A program made the position numbers and the translations under genes. The notes under the pieces are model-generated. The model had not been told where the DNA came from and made no database searches. It saw only the letters and a list, made by a program, of their open reading frames with translations. A stretch of DNA of 64,000 nucleotides from Oceanirhabdus sp. W0125-5 (GTDB lineage Bacteria > Bacillota > Clostridia > Clostridiales > Clostridiaceae): assembly GCF_027938815.1 (NCBI RefSeq), contig NZ_CP115913.1, positions 2,142,001 through 2,206,000 of the forward strand, in the 5' to 3' direction. Shown here piece after piece: positions 16,501-25,588 of the stretch; positions within the stretch are counted from its first letter, which is position 1, and each line of letters starts with the position of its first letter.

Positions 16501-18318
16501 ATGAAAAAAAATATAATTATTACATTGTCCTTGTGTCTTATACTAGTATTAACTTATGTAGTTTCAAGCATTGCAGAAGTAAAGGTAATAGACACATACA
16601 CTGAGGTTACACATGAAGAACTAAGCAGTGATGTACTAGAAAATGAGATTTTTATTGAAGGTGAAGTAGGAGAAATAAGATTATATATTCAGGATGGAGA
16701 ATTAGACAAGATGTACTCAGATCCTTTAGCGGAAGAATATATCTTTGCTAATAAAGTAATAGTTAATGGAAATGAAGTTGAAAATGTAGGAATTAGGACA
16801 AAGGGGAATTCTAGTTTAGGACAAGTTGTTAGCAGTGGTTCAGAAAGATATAGTTTCAAGATTTCCTTTGATGAGTATGATAAAGGGCAAGATTTCTATG
16901 GTCTTAACCAATTGATATTAAATAATAACTTTGGAGATCCTTCTTATCTAAGAGAATATCTATCATACTATATCTTTAGAGAAATGGGATTACCTGCTCC
17001 TAGAACAAGCTATGCAGAAGTATATATTAATGATGAGCTAAAAGGTTTGTATCTAGTAGTAGAGCCAGTAGATGAAGCTTTTGTAGGAACTAACTTTGAA
17101 AATGCAGATGGAGACCTATATAAGCCATATATGCTTGACTTTGGTTGGCAGGGAGATTCAATAGAGGATTATGGTCATATGAACTTAAAAACAAATGAAG
17201 ATTCAACTGATCATAGTGCATTTTTAAACTTAATTGATGTTATTAATAACGGAGGAGATCTTGAAGCGGTACTAAATGTTGATAACATACTTAAGTATTT
17301 AGCAGTAACAGTAGGAGTTGTCAGTTTAGATAGTTACCCAGGTGCTATTCCTCATAATTTCTATATATATGAAGAGGATGGTAAGTTCTCAATAATTCCT
17401 TGGGACTTTAATCAAGGATTTGGAGGGTTTTCTGCTAAATTGGATAGAGAGCAGCTGGTAAACTATATGATATTTGATCCAACTTCAGGACCAATGGAGA
17501 GCAGACCTTTAGTGGAGGTTTTATTCCAAAATCAAGAATATGTAGATCGATACGAAGAATACATCAAAGAGCTAATAAATGGTCCTATGAGCTATGAGAA
17601 TATGGAAAAGATTATTGATGAAGTAAGCACTATGATAGCACCTTATGTGGAGAGGGACCCAAGTAAATTTTTCACTTATGAGCAGTTCTTAATAGGATTA
17701 GAAAAAGATCAGAGTATAGAGAGTGCGGCTCCTGTAGGAAATAACAATATTGAACGTACTCCAAGAGTTCCACAGGAAGGTGGAAATAAAGGTGAGAAAG
17801 CTGGAAATGGAAAAGGTTCAGATAAAAAAGCACCTTCAAAAGGTGGGGAAAATAGTGGTGAAATGAATAGGGAAAGTCAAGAAAGGGAACAAGGACAGGC
17901 ACCAGCTAAAGGGCAAGGTGAAGCACCTATGAAAGGACAAGGTAAAGCACCAGGTATGGGGCAAGACCAAGCACCAGCAAAAGTACAAGGAGAAGCACAA
18001 GGAGAAGCACAAGGTAAGGCTCCTGCTAAAGGAGAAAGGCAAGTTCAAGAACAAGCTCAGGGTAAAGCATCCTCTAAAGGTGAAGAACAAGCTTCAAGTA
18101 AGGGGCAGACCAATCAAGGTAATGAGAATAGTGGTAAAGGTAATCAAGTTAGAGAAGAACAAAATCAAGTTAGTAATAAAATCATATATGGTCTAAAAGA
18201 ATTTATTAGAGATAGAATAAATAGTATAGAAGGCCAATTAAATGGTACAATAAAATCATACAATGATGGAAATGGAAATGGTGGACAGTCAAGAGGAGCA
18301 GATGGGCAACCAAGATAA
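16501..18318 (+). CDS. CotH-kinase family protein with low-complexity tail, 605 aa
   Basis: CotH in Bacillus is a protein kinase that phosphorylates spore coat proteins. This copy has an N-terminal membrane anchor or signal (IIITLSLCLILVLTYVVSS). The CotH domain (about 50-400) includes VGIRTKGNSS, GLYLVVEPVDEAFV, GDLYKPYM and the metal-binding-like IIPWDFNQGFGG. From about residue 420 to 540 there is a Gly/Gln/Lys/Ala/Pro-rich repeat tail, then a short helical C-terminus. It starts at the ATG after GAGGTGAT. It is third in the VTC-DUF4956 operon; the anchor suggests action at the cell surface rather than in the coat. Confidence 0.9.
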   Translation: MKKNIIITLSLCLILVLTYVVSSIAEVKVIDTYTEVTHEELSSDVLENEIFIEGEVGEIRLYIQDGELDKMYSDPLAEEYIFANKVIVNGNEVENVGIRTKGNSSLGQVVSSGSERYSFKISFDEYDKGQDFYGLNQLILNNNFGDPSYLREYLSYYIFREMGLPAPRTSYAEVYINDELKGLYLVVEPVDEAFVGTNFENADGDLYKPYMLDFGWQGDSIEDYGHMNLKTNEDSTDHSAFLNLIDVINNGGDLEAVLNVDNILKYLAVTVGVVSLDSYPGAIPHNFYIYEEDGKFSIIPWDFNQGFGGFSAKLDREQLVNYMIFDPTSGPMESRPLVEVLFQNQEYVDRYEEYIKELINGPMSYENMEKIIDEVSTMIAPYVERDPSKFFTYEQFLIGLEKDQSIESAAPVGNNNIERTPRVPQEGGNKGEKAGNGKGSDKKAPSKGGENSGEMNRESQEREQGQAPAKGQGEAPMKGQGKAPGMGQDQAPAKVQGEAQGEAQGKAPAKGERQVQEQAQGKASSKGEEQASSKGQTNQGNENSGKGNQVREEQNQVSNKIIYGLKEFIRDRINSIEGQLNGTIKSYNDGNGNGGQSRGADGQPR

Positions 18319-18379
18319 TTTAATGTGAAGGGTAAACTAATTTAGTTTATCCTTGTCTGCATATAAGGAGTGATGAGTA

Positions 18380-19045
18380 TTGCATAAAATATTAATTGCT
18401 GATGATGAGTTTAGAATAAGAAAGCTAGTAAAAGACTTTTTAAAAAGAGAAGATTTTATTGTATTAGAAGCTAGTAATGGTCAAGAAGCAACAGAAATTT
18501 TTTATAAGGAAGAAAATATAGATGTAGTTATTTTAGATGTAATGATGCCTGTAGTAGATGGATGGAGTGCATGTAGAGAAATAAGAAGAAATTCAAATGT
18601 ACCTATTATTATGCTTACTGCTAGATCTCAGGAACATGATGAACTTTTTGGTTTTGAAATAGGCGCTGATGAATATGTTACAAAACCCTTTAGCCCTCTT
18701 ATTTTGATAGCTAGAATCAAATCTCTATTAAATAGAGTGGAAGCTAAGAGTAATACAGTTAATTTAAATGGCCTGTTAGTTGATAAAAATGCAAGAGTTG
18801 TTTATTTAAACAATGAACCTTTAGATTTAAGTCCTATAGAATATGATCTCTTATTATACTTAGTTGAAAATAAGAATACAGCTTGTTCAAGAGATAGTAT
18901 TTTAAATAAAGTTTGGGGATATGATTATTATGGGAATGAGAGAACAGTAGATACTCATATAAACAGATTAAGAATTAAATTGAAAAGCAAAAGTGGAATC
19001 ATAAAAACCGTCAGAGGATTCGGCTATAGATTGGAGATAAATTAA
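18380..19045 (+). CDS. OmpR/PhoB-type response regulator, 221 aa
   Basis: The receiver domain has the acidic pair in LIADDE and the phospho-acceptor D53 (VVILDVMMP); the switch Lys lies in YVTKPFSP. The C-terminal winged helix includes LSPIEYDLLLYL and RTVDTHINRLRIK. It starts with TTG, 10 bases after AAGGAG. A weak AGGGTAAACTAA/TTTAGTTTATCCT hairpin lies between it and CotH and may lower read-through. The kinase gene starts one base after its stop. Position suggests control of the VTC-DUF4956-CotH operon. Confidence 0.95.
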   Translation: MHKILIADDEFRIRKLVKDFLKREDFIVLEASNGQEATEIFYKEENIDVVILDVMMPVVDGWSACREIRRNSNVPIIMLTARSQEHDELFGFEIGADEYVTKPFSPLILIARIKSLLNRVEAKSNTVNLNGLLVDKNARVVYLNNEPLDLSPIEYDLLLYLVENKNTACSRDSILNKVWGYDYYGNERTVDTHINRLRIKLKSKSGIIKTVRGFGYRLEIN

Positions 19046-19046
19046 T

Positions 19047-20516
19047 ATGAAATCTATAAAGGGAAAATTATTTATACAAATAACACTTATGGTTTTATCA
19101 TTTGTGCTGCTTTTCTCTGTAGTAAACACCGTATTTTATAGAAATTATTATATGTATAAAAAAGAAAAATCACTTATAGAAATCAGTGGAAGTATAAGTA
19201 AGGCATATGATAATGATTACCATGAAGTAAACGAAATTATGGAGTACTATGAAAATAAGAAAAATACATTTATAGTAATAACAGATTCTAGTGGAAATTT
19301 AAAATATAGTACCTTAGAGAGAATAAGAGAGGATATTAAAGGGGGGGGAAAAACACGTCTTATTCCACCACTATTATCTTCAGATAAAGTTATAGATTCA
19401 AAAATTATTGATGAAAGTCGTGAAAGATATGTTGTAAGAGATAAAAATATGCAAGTAGATTTTTTAGTTATAAATGAAAAAATGAATAATGGAGATGAAT
19501 TGTCAATAAGAGTTCCATTAGAAGCATTTAAGGAAAGTGTGATAATTACAAATCAATTTGCTTTAGCAGTAGGAATAGTAATAATAATCATTGGAGTAAT
19601 ATGGGCATATTATTTGTCTAAAAGATTTACAAAGCCAATATTAGTACTAAATGATATTGCTAAAAAAATGAGCCAATTGAATTTTGAAGAAACAGTAGAT
19701 GTTAATCAGGAAGATGAGATTGGACAGTTAGGTAATAATATAAATAAATTATCTTATAAACTTGAGATGACAATAAATGAATTAAATAATAAGAATCGTA
19801 TGTTGATAGATGAGATAAAAATAAAACAAGAAATTGATGAAACTAGAAAAGAATTTATTTATGCTGTTTCACATGAATTGAAAACACCTATTGCCCTTAT
19901 TAGGGGGTATGCAGATGCTCTAAAATTAGATATTATGGAAAACCCACAAGATAAGGATTTTTATTGTGAGGTAATAGTTGATGAAAGTTGTAGAATGGAT
20001 AGTATAGTTAAAGAACTTATGTCACTATTAGAGATGGAATCTGGTCAATATAAATTAGAAAAAAGCAGTATTGATATTTATACCCTTATAGATTATGATA
20101 TAGCAAAGTTTTCAAATATACTTAAGGAGAAAAATATAAACGTTGATTTTGAAAATAAAGGCAATATTGAAGTATTAGTAGACCCTATGAAAATAGAACA
20201 GGTAATAGTAAATTATTTAAACAATGCAATTAATCATGTAGATAATAATAAAAAGATAAAAATCTCAATTGAAGAAAAGGAAGATAAGGTAAGAGTATTC
20301 GTGTACAATAGCGGAAAAAATATAGAAGAGGATAAGATAAAAAGAATTTGGGAGCATTTTTATAAAGTTGATAAAGCTAGAGCTAGAGAATATGGTGGAA
20401 GTGGATTAGGTTTATCTATTGTAAAAGCAGTTCAGAATTTGCATGGGAATGATTTTGGAGTGTTTAATGTTCCAGATGGAGTTGTATTTTGGTTTGATGT
20501 TGAGAAGAGTGAATGA
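19047..20516 (+). CDS. Membrane sensor histidine kinase, 489 aa
   Basis: Two membrane segments (about 9-30 and 172-192) bracket an extracellular sensor of about 140 residues with no recognised fold. A HAMP linker follows, then the HisKA helix with SHELKTPIALIRGY (H276 is the phospho-acceptor). The ATPase domain has NNAINHV (N box), the G1-like region, and GGSGLGLSIV (G2). It pairs with the regulator directly upstream. A run of eight G at 19341-19348 inside the coding region encodes part of the sensor and is a possible slippage site. Confidence 0.94.
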   Translation: MKSIKGKLFIQITLMVLSFVLLFSVVNTVFYRNYYMYKKEKSLIEISGSISKAYDNDYHEVNEIMEYYENKKNTFIVITDSSGNLKYSTLERIREDIKGGGKTRLIPPLLSSDKVIDSKIIDESRERYVVRDKNMQVDFLVINEKMNNGDELSIRVPLEAFKESVIITNQFALAVGIVIIIIGVIWAYYLSKRFTKPILVLNDIAKKMSQLNFEETVDVNQEDEIGQLGNNINKLSYKLEMTINELNNKNRMLIDEIKIKQEIDETRKEFIYAVSHELKTPIALIRGYADALKLDIMENPQDKDFYCEVIVDESCRMDSIVKELMSLLEMESGQYKLEKSSIDIYTLIDYDIAKFSNILKEKNINVDFENKGNIEVLVDPMKIEQVIVNYLNNAINHVDNNKKIKISIEEKEDKVRVFVYNSGKNIEEDKIKRIWEHFYKVDKARAREYGGSGLGLSIVKAVQNLHGNDFGVFNVPDGVVFWFDVEKSE

Positions 20517-20699
20517 TAATGAGGATGTGACAAGGAACAACTTGTACACACTCATTCAAGATATTCAAAGCTAAAAAAAAGAGATATGAGTAAAATAAAA
20601 AATTCTAGAGTGAACTTAGTATAAATTTTAAAAAAAGTGTTAAAATAATAAAGGCATGTGACTTATGTTTCTTGTACTATATATCTATCCCCCATATAT

Positions 20700-20883
20700 G
20701 ATTATAGATTTCTTTGTATTGTACAATCATTTTTTTAACTATAGGTCCACATATGTAACCTACTTAAGCTGAAGTTAAATCAACATTGTAATCCTATTTA
20801 AGGTTTACTCTGAATTCAATAGCAGTTTCCATTTTAAATTTTGCTAAACCTTCTTTTGCTTCAGGTACTAAATTTTTATCCAT
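20700..20883 (-). pseudogene. Decayed alpha/beta-type spore protein gene
   Basis: From the ATG at 20883 the frame reads like the intact SASPs for 24 residues (KNLVPEAKEGLAKFKMETA). It then has an in-frame TAG and later a TAA, with surviving similarity to the end (GPIVKKMIVQYKE against GGEMVKKMVQQYE). The conserved CGSVGG region is damaged and the AGGAGG site before the ATG is gone. The stops are TAG and TAA, so selenocysteine recoding is excluded. This explains most of the 570-base gap between the kinase and the cyclophilin. Confidence 0.88.
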
Positions 20884-20938
20884 TAATAATTTTATTTGAT
20901 GTTACTATGTATTAATAGTTTGTACAAATATTAAAATA

Positions 20939-20975
20939 TTATGATGGTAAATAATTGGAATAAGTGGTTAGGATT
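20939..20975 (-). promoter_or_regulatory. Surviving upstream block of the decayed spore protein gene
   Basis: The minus strand reads TCCTAACCA, a spacer, then ACCATCATAATA, as upstream of the two intact spore protein genes. The block is kept although the coding region is broken. Confidence 0.5.
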
Positions 20976-21049
20976 TCATAGGAAGAAAAAATGGTTTTCA
21001 GTATAAGAAGAACAATTTAAGGACTTAGGAACATGCTAAATGATTATAG

Positions 21050-21090
21050 AAAACCCATGTAGTACATTGATATTTACTACATGGGTTTTT
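21050..21090. terminator. Terminator of the cyclophilin gene
   Basis: AAAACCCATGTAGTA and TACTACATGGGTTTTT pair around a short loop with A and T runs on both sides. Confidence 0.88.
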
Positions 21091-21093
21091 ATT

Positions 21094-21648
21094 TTATTCA
21101 TAGATTTTCTCAGGCTTAGGATATTCAGTATCAAAAGTATCAACAGTAACATTTTCAAAATATTCCATCACATCAGGCACATCATATCCATATTTCATAC
21201 TTGTATTGCTTTTATTTATTTCTATAATCACATCCATACCTTCAATTACCTTTCCAAAGGCTGGAACAATAGAATCCAGTTTAGATTCATCTTTTGTCAT
21301 AATAAAGAAACTTCCAGCAGATGCATTTGGTGTGTATTCATAATCTGCCATGGCCATACCAACAACTCCTGATTTAAAAGATAATGGATTATGATAATTT
21401 TCTTTGTTGAATTCGCCATTTATTATGTATCCTGGAGATACATCTGTACGTTCTGGTCCGGGCATATTTGGATCTCCTGCTTGAATTAATCGTCCATTTA
21501 CAACTCTAACAAAGGCCATATTATCAAAGAATTTTTCTTTAATTAAATAGATAAAATTATTAACTGTATTCGGTGCAAATTCAGGATATAATTCTATTTT
21601 AATTTTCTTTCTATTTCTCATTGTAATAGTTACTATAGGATGTTTCAT
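21094..21648 (-). CDS. Peptidyl-prolyl cis-trans isomerase, cyclophilin type, 184 aa
   Basis: Cyclophilins speed proline isomerisation during protein folding. The sequence has the family order: IELYPEFAPNTVNNFIYLIKEKFFDNMAFVRV, then GRLIQAGDP, GVVGMAMADYE, AGSFFIM and PAFGKVIEGMDVI. It is cytoplasmic, with no signal peptide. It stands alone, divergent from the metallophosphoesterase gene. The active-site GSQFFI is altered to GSFFIM, as in several Firmicute cyclophilins, so activity could be lower. Confidence 0.93.
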   Translation of the reverse strand: MKHPIVTITMRNRKKIKIELYPEFAPNTVNNFIYLIKEKFFDNMAFVRVVNGRLIQAGDPNMPGPERTDVSPGYIINGEFNKENYHNPLSFKSGVVGMAMADYEYTPNASAGSFFIMTKDESKLDSIVPAFGKVIEGMDVIIEINKSNTSMKYGYDVPDVMEYFENVTVDTFDTEYPKPEKIYE

Positions 21649-21723
21649 TTTATCACCTCTATTTTAAATTATAACATAATAGTGCTATAATTTACCTATA
21701 AGAGATATTAAAGAGAGGTTAAT

Positions 21724-21786
21724 ATGAACAATAAATTGAAGTTTAATTTAACTATTGAGCAAATGGAAGGGAGTAAATTATCATGA
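21724..21786 (+). CDS. Possible 20-residue coupled leader peptide
   Basis: AGAGAGG precedes an ATG at 21724. The frame encodes MNNKLKFNLTIEQMEGSKLS and ends in TGA overlapping the ATG of the next gene (ATGA). The AAGGGAG inside it serves as the next gene's site. It could be a translated leader that couples expression, or the start of an older, longer gene. No family is recognisable. Confidence 0.35.
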   Translation: MNNKLKFNLTIEQMEGSKLS

Positions 21787-22616
21787 ATTTGATAAGCGCA
21801 TTAACCGCTTCTCTTCTAATCACAGCAAGAATTATATACGAGGTTAATTTTACAAAGATAAATACAGTGAAAATTGAAAGCAGTAAACTTAAAAATATAG
21901 ATGAACTAAGAGTTATGCAAATAACAGATTTTCACAACAAAAAAATGTTTAGTGAGAAAAAATATAAGAAAATCATAGAAAAATGTAATCCTCATTTCAT
22001 AGTAATTACTGGAGATATTATTAGTAAAAATCATAAAGAATTTAGTAGTGCCTATAGGTTAATTAAAATACTTTTAGATTACACAGATAAAGTATTTTTC
22101 GTAATGGGAAACCATGAATGTTCTAATAAGAGAAGCTATGAATTTTTGAATGAGATTAGTAATATGGGAGTAAATATTTTAGATAATAAAAGTGTAGTTT
22201 TAAAAATAGGGCAAGAGAAGATTAATATTTGTGGAGCTAGTGATGCAAGAAGTCAGAGAGATAACCTGAAGAAAACATTTAATAATGTGGATTTTACTAA
22301 ATTGTCAATTTTATTAAGTCATTCACCACAAATCTTAGATAGAGATGAATATATAGAATGTGAGTTGACTTTACTTGGAGATACTCATGGTGGGCAGATA
22401 AGACTTCCTTTTATAGGAGCATTATTTACATCTCAAGGGATGTTTCCTAAGTTGCAAAAGGGACTATATTTCTTGAAAGGTAAAGACAGAGCAGTATATA
22501 TTGATAGTGGAGTTGGGGTTCACTCTCTTCCCATTAGGTTTTTAAATAGATCTCAGATGAGCTTAATAAGGGTTATTAATAAACATAAGAATAGAGCTGA
22601 TTTCTATATTCAATAG
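21783..22616 (+). CDS. Membrane-anchored metallophosphoesterase, 277 aa
   Basis: The enzyme belongs to the calcineurin-like superfamily, YkuE/YaeI type. Metal ligands are visible in order: ITDFHNKK, VITGDIIS, VMGNHEC, LLSHSP and GDTHGGQI. The N-terminal hydrophobic stretch (LISALTASLLITARIIYEV) would anchor it to the membrane with the domain outside or at the inner face. Relatives act on lipid or nucleotide phosphodiesters; the substrate here is unknown. It overlaps the preceding 20-codon frame by four bases. Confidence 0.9.
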   Translation: MNLISALTASLLITARIIYEVNFTKINTVKIESSKLKNIDELRVMQITDFHNKKMFSEKKYKKIIEKCNPHFIVITGDIISKNHKEFSSAYRLIKILLDYTDKVFFVMGNHECSNKRSYEFLNEISNMGVNILDNKSVVLKIGQEKINICGASDARSQRDNLKKTFNNVDFTKLSILLSHSPQILDRDEYIECELTLLGDTHGGQIRLPFIGALFTSQGMFPKLQKGLYFLKGKDRAVYIDSGVGVHSLPIRFLNRSQMSLIRVINKHKNRADFYIQ

Positions 22617-22630
22617 AAATCAGTTTTTTT
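22596..22630 (+). terminator. Terminator overlapping the metallophosphoesterase stop
   Basis: CTGATTTCTAT and ATAGAAATCAG pair and run into seven T. The stem includes the last codons. Confidence 0.85.
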
Positions 22631-22810
22631 GTGATTATTTATTAAATTATCTCTCCTTATAACACATTAATATTATTATTGAAATTGTAAAATTTATGTA
22701 ACTAACATTTAAACATATACATATAACATTAATTCATTCAATTTAGGAAAAAATTACAATAAAATATAAATAACAAATTTAAGAAAATTAATCTTCTAGG
22801 GGGGATTTTA

Positions 22811-24463
22811 ATGAAAAGGAAGTTATTTGGGGCCGTAATGGCTGCGGTTTTCGTAGTTGGAACTTTTTCAGGTTGTAAATCAGATGATAAACCAACTGAA
22901 AATGTAAGTAACATTAAAACAATTGGAACTAATGATTATGGTTGGGAAATTCCTGAAAAAACTTTTGAATTTTCTTTTTATCAAAAAGGTCAAATTAATC
23001 CAGATGATACGGAAAAAACAACGAAATTACTTAAAAAATATATCTTAGATGAATTTAATGTGAAAATAAACAAAATTGTTTATGACACAGATGCAAATGA
23101 GAGATTTAATCTAATGTTGTCATCTGGAAAGTATCCAGAGGTTATGACTGGATTAAGTAAAGCAGATGTAGTTAGATTACAACAATTGGGGAAATTAAAA
23201 GATATTACATCATATGTTGATAAGTATGGTAGTAATATTAAGAATGAATTGGGTGATTACTACAATAGATATTTAGATGAAGATAACAAATTATATAAGT
23301 TGCCATATGCTTGGGGACTTCTACCAATACCTGATTATTCAGCTCATATAAGATTAGATTGGTACAAGGAATTAGGAAAACCTAAGTTTGAAACACCAGA
23401 AGAGTATTATGAAATATTGAAGAAAATGGTAGACAAGCATCCAAAAGATGAAAATGGTAAAAAGACATATGCATTATCTTGGAACCAATACTGCAGCATA
23501 AATACAATAGCAGGTGTATGGGGATTGAAAAATGGTTATAAAGAAGATAATGAGCACAATTTAACACACTGGATAAATACTTCTGAAGGACGTGAGTTTA
23601 CAGAGTTCTATAATAAGGTTTATAGAGATGGTATGCTTGATCCAGACTCTTTTACAAATAAATATGATGACTGGAAGGCAAAGTTTTCAGGGGAAAGAAT
23701 TGCTGGACACATAGGGCCATGGTGGCAGAGTTGGAATGCTGGGCATGAAGTTTGGCAAAAGCTTGATAAAAAATGGAGTGATGAACAGAGATATGTTCAA
23801 GTTAAGTTAAAGGATAAGGATGCTGATAAAGCTTACCTTAGTCCAAAAGATACAACTGGTTGGGGATATACAGTTATAACTGATAAGTGTAAAAATCCAG
23901 AAATGATTATTAAATTCCTTAACGCAGCAATTACTCCAAATGGTACAAGGTTATTTGCATGGGGTGTACCTAACTTAGAAAACTCCAACTGGAATTTTAA
24001 AGATGGTAAATGGAGCTTTAATCAAAAATCAAAAGAGGAAATCATAAACACTACTTATGATTATGAAGAGCATGATTTACTTGGACCTAATAAATTCTGG
24101 TTAATTCATCCACAAGGAGCTATGAGTGATAATTTAAAGGTTAATGCGTGGATAGACCAATGTTTTAATGATGAAGCAAAATGGAAAAAAATTATGAATG
24201 ATAATTTAAGAGATACAGTGTATGATAATTCAGCTATGAGCCAAATAGATTTCTTAGCAGATAACCCAATAACAGTTAAGAAGCAACAAGTTAAAGATAT
24301 CATAGATACATATTGGGCGAAGACTGTATTAAGTAAAACAGAGAAAGAGTTCAATAAGAATTATGAAGATATGAAAAAGAAACTAATCAAAGCTGGTGTT
24401 AATGAACTTCAAAAATATATGACAGAACAATATAAGATCAACGTAGAAAAGTGGGGGAAATAA
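22811..24463 (+). CDS. Sugar ABC transporter substrate-binding lipoprotein, 550 aa
   Basis: The protein has a lipoprotein signal ending in TFSGC, with Cys22 as the lipidated residue, followed by a linker (KSDDKPTEN) and a two-lobed binding domain of the LplA/YtcQ type. Aromatic residues are dense in the cleft region (WAGLL-like PYAWGLLPI, GPWWQSWNAGHEVW), as expected for an oligosaccharide binder. It is the first gene of the sugar locus. A terminator-like hairpin between it and the permeases would give more binding protein than permease. Confidence 0.93.
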   Translation: MKRKLFGAVMAAVFVVGTFSGCKSDDKPTENVSNIKTIGTNDYGWEIPEKTFEFSFYQKGQINPDDTEKTTKLLKKYILDEFNVKINKIVYDTDANERFNLMLSSGKYPEVMTGLSKADVVRLQQLGKLKDITSYVDKYGSNIKNELGDYYNRYLDEDNKLYKLPYAWGLLPIPDYSAHIRLDWYKELGKPKFETPEEYYEILKKMVDKHPKDENGKKTYALSWNQYCSINTIAGVWGLKNGYKEDNEHNLTHWINTSEGREFTEFYNKVYRDGMLDPDSFTNKYDDWKAKFSGERIAGHIGPWWQSWNAGHEVWQKLDKKWSDEQRYVQVKLKDKDADKAYLSPKDTTGWGYTVITDKCKNPEMIIKFLNAAITPNGTRLFAWGVPNLENSNWNFKDGKWSFNQKSKEEIINTTYDYEEHDLLGPNKFWLIHPQGAMSDNLKVNAWIDQCFNDEAKWKKIMNDNLRDTVYDNSAMSQIDFLADNPITVKKQQVKDIIDTYWAKTVLSKTEKEFNKNYEDMKKKLIKAGVNELQKYMTEQYKINVEKWGK

Positions 24464-24532
24464 AAGAACAAAATCTCAAGTGAATTGTGTCATTTTGTTG
24501 TAAAGGAATTAACTATATAAAATGACTGCAAT

Positions 24533-24564
24533 AAAAAGAGAAGGGTAAAACTCCTTCTCTTTTT
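24533..24564 (+). terminator. Intra-operon attenuator between binding protein and permeases
   Basis: AAAAAGAGAAGG and CCTTCTCTTTTT pair around GTAAAACT-like loop bases. It probably allows partial read-through to set transporter stoichiometry. Confidence 0.8.
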
Positions 24565-24602
24565 AATAAATTCAAGGAAGATGTTTTGTCAGGAGGGGAA
24601 GA

Positions 24603-25565
24603 ATGAAGAATCTATCTTTGCAGGTAAATGACAAGAAAGTTAAGAAGAATGGAAAAATAGATAAGATTAAAAGAAGATTTCTTAGAGAGAAGCAGATATG
24701 GTTAATAAGCATTCCTATAATTTTATGGGTATTAGTTTTTGCTTATTATCCAATGTATGGGGTATTTATGGCATTTGTTGATTACATACCTGGGAAAAGT
24801 ATATTGCAATGCGATTGGGCAGGGCTAAAATACTTTAAACAGTTTTTTGAATCACCAGATTTTTTCTTGATTATTAGAAATACTTTAGTAATAAGTGGAT
24901 TGAATCTGTTAATTGTGTTTCCAGCACCAATTTTCTTATCATTATTAATCAATGAATTAAGAATGAAATATTTTAAGAAAACTGTTCAAACAATCTCATA
25001 TCTACCACATTTCATTTCATGGGTAGTTGCTGCAAGTTTGATTTATTCCCTATTAAGTAGCGAGGGATTGATAACCACTATGTTAATGAAGGCTGGTATT
25101 ATAGACAGTGAAATGTCAATTTTAGGTGAAGGAAAATATTTTTGGGCTATTATAACTTCGGCTAATTTATGGAAGAGTGTAGGATGGTCATCAATTATTT
25201 ATCTTGCTGCTATGGCTGGAATAGACAAAGGTTTATATGAGGCTGGGGAGGTAGATGGACTAGGAAGATTCGGAAAGATCTGGCATATAACTCTACCTGG
25301 AATAAGAACTACAATAATATTATTGTTTATTCTTAATATTGGAAGTATCCTTAATGCAGGATTTGAACAACAGCTTCTTTTAGGATCTGATCAAACAAGA
25401 GAATATTGGGATGTAATTGATACCTATGCGTATAGGTACGGTATTCAATTAGGAAGATACTCATATGCTACAGCAATTTCATTTATCAAGTCTACCATTG
25501 GTCTTGCTCTTATTTTCTCTGTAAATCGATTAAGTAAGAAATTGTTTGACCTGTCAGTAATATAA
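24603..25565 (+). CDS. Sugar ABC transporter permease, LplB/YteP type, 320 aa
   Basis: This inner-membrane permease has about six hydrophobic segments. It carries the EAA loop (YEAGEVDGLGRFGKIWHITLPGI), which contacts the ATPase. The N-terminal PIILWVLVFAYYPMYGVFMAFVDY is typical of the LplB subfamily. No ATPase gene is in the locus, so a shared MsmX-type ATPase encoded elsewhere is expected. Confidence 0.94.
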   Translation: MKNLSLQVNDKKVKKNGKIDKIKRRFLREKQIWLISIPIILWVLVFAYYPMYGVFMAFVDYIPGKSILQCDWAGLKYFKQFFESPDFFLIIRNTLVISGLNLLIVFPAPIFLSLLINELRMKYFKKTVQTISYLPHFISWVVAASLIYSLLSSEGLITTMLMKAGIIDSEMSILGEGKYFWAIITSANLWKSVGWSSIIYLAAMAGIDKGLYEAGEVDGLGRFGKIWHITLPGIRTTIILLFILNIGSILNAGFEQQLLLGSDQTREYWDVIDTYAYRYGIQLGRYSYATAISFIKSTIGLALIFSVNRLSKKLFDLSVI

Positions 25566-25588
25566 CTAAATAGTTGTGGGGTGAGGGG

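Noticed and set aside
17672..18090. Two hydrophobic frames antisense to the CotH tail
   Set aside because: They are produced by the complement of the low-complexity G/Q/K/P repeats.
20700..20883. Possible selenoprotein reading of the broken spore protein gene
   Set aside because: Its stops are TAG and TAA, not TGA, and other conserved residues are lost too, so it is a pseudogene.
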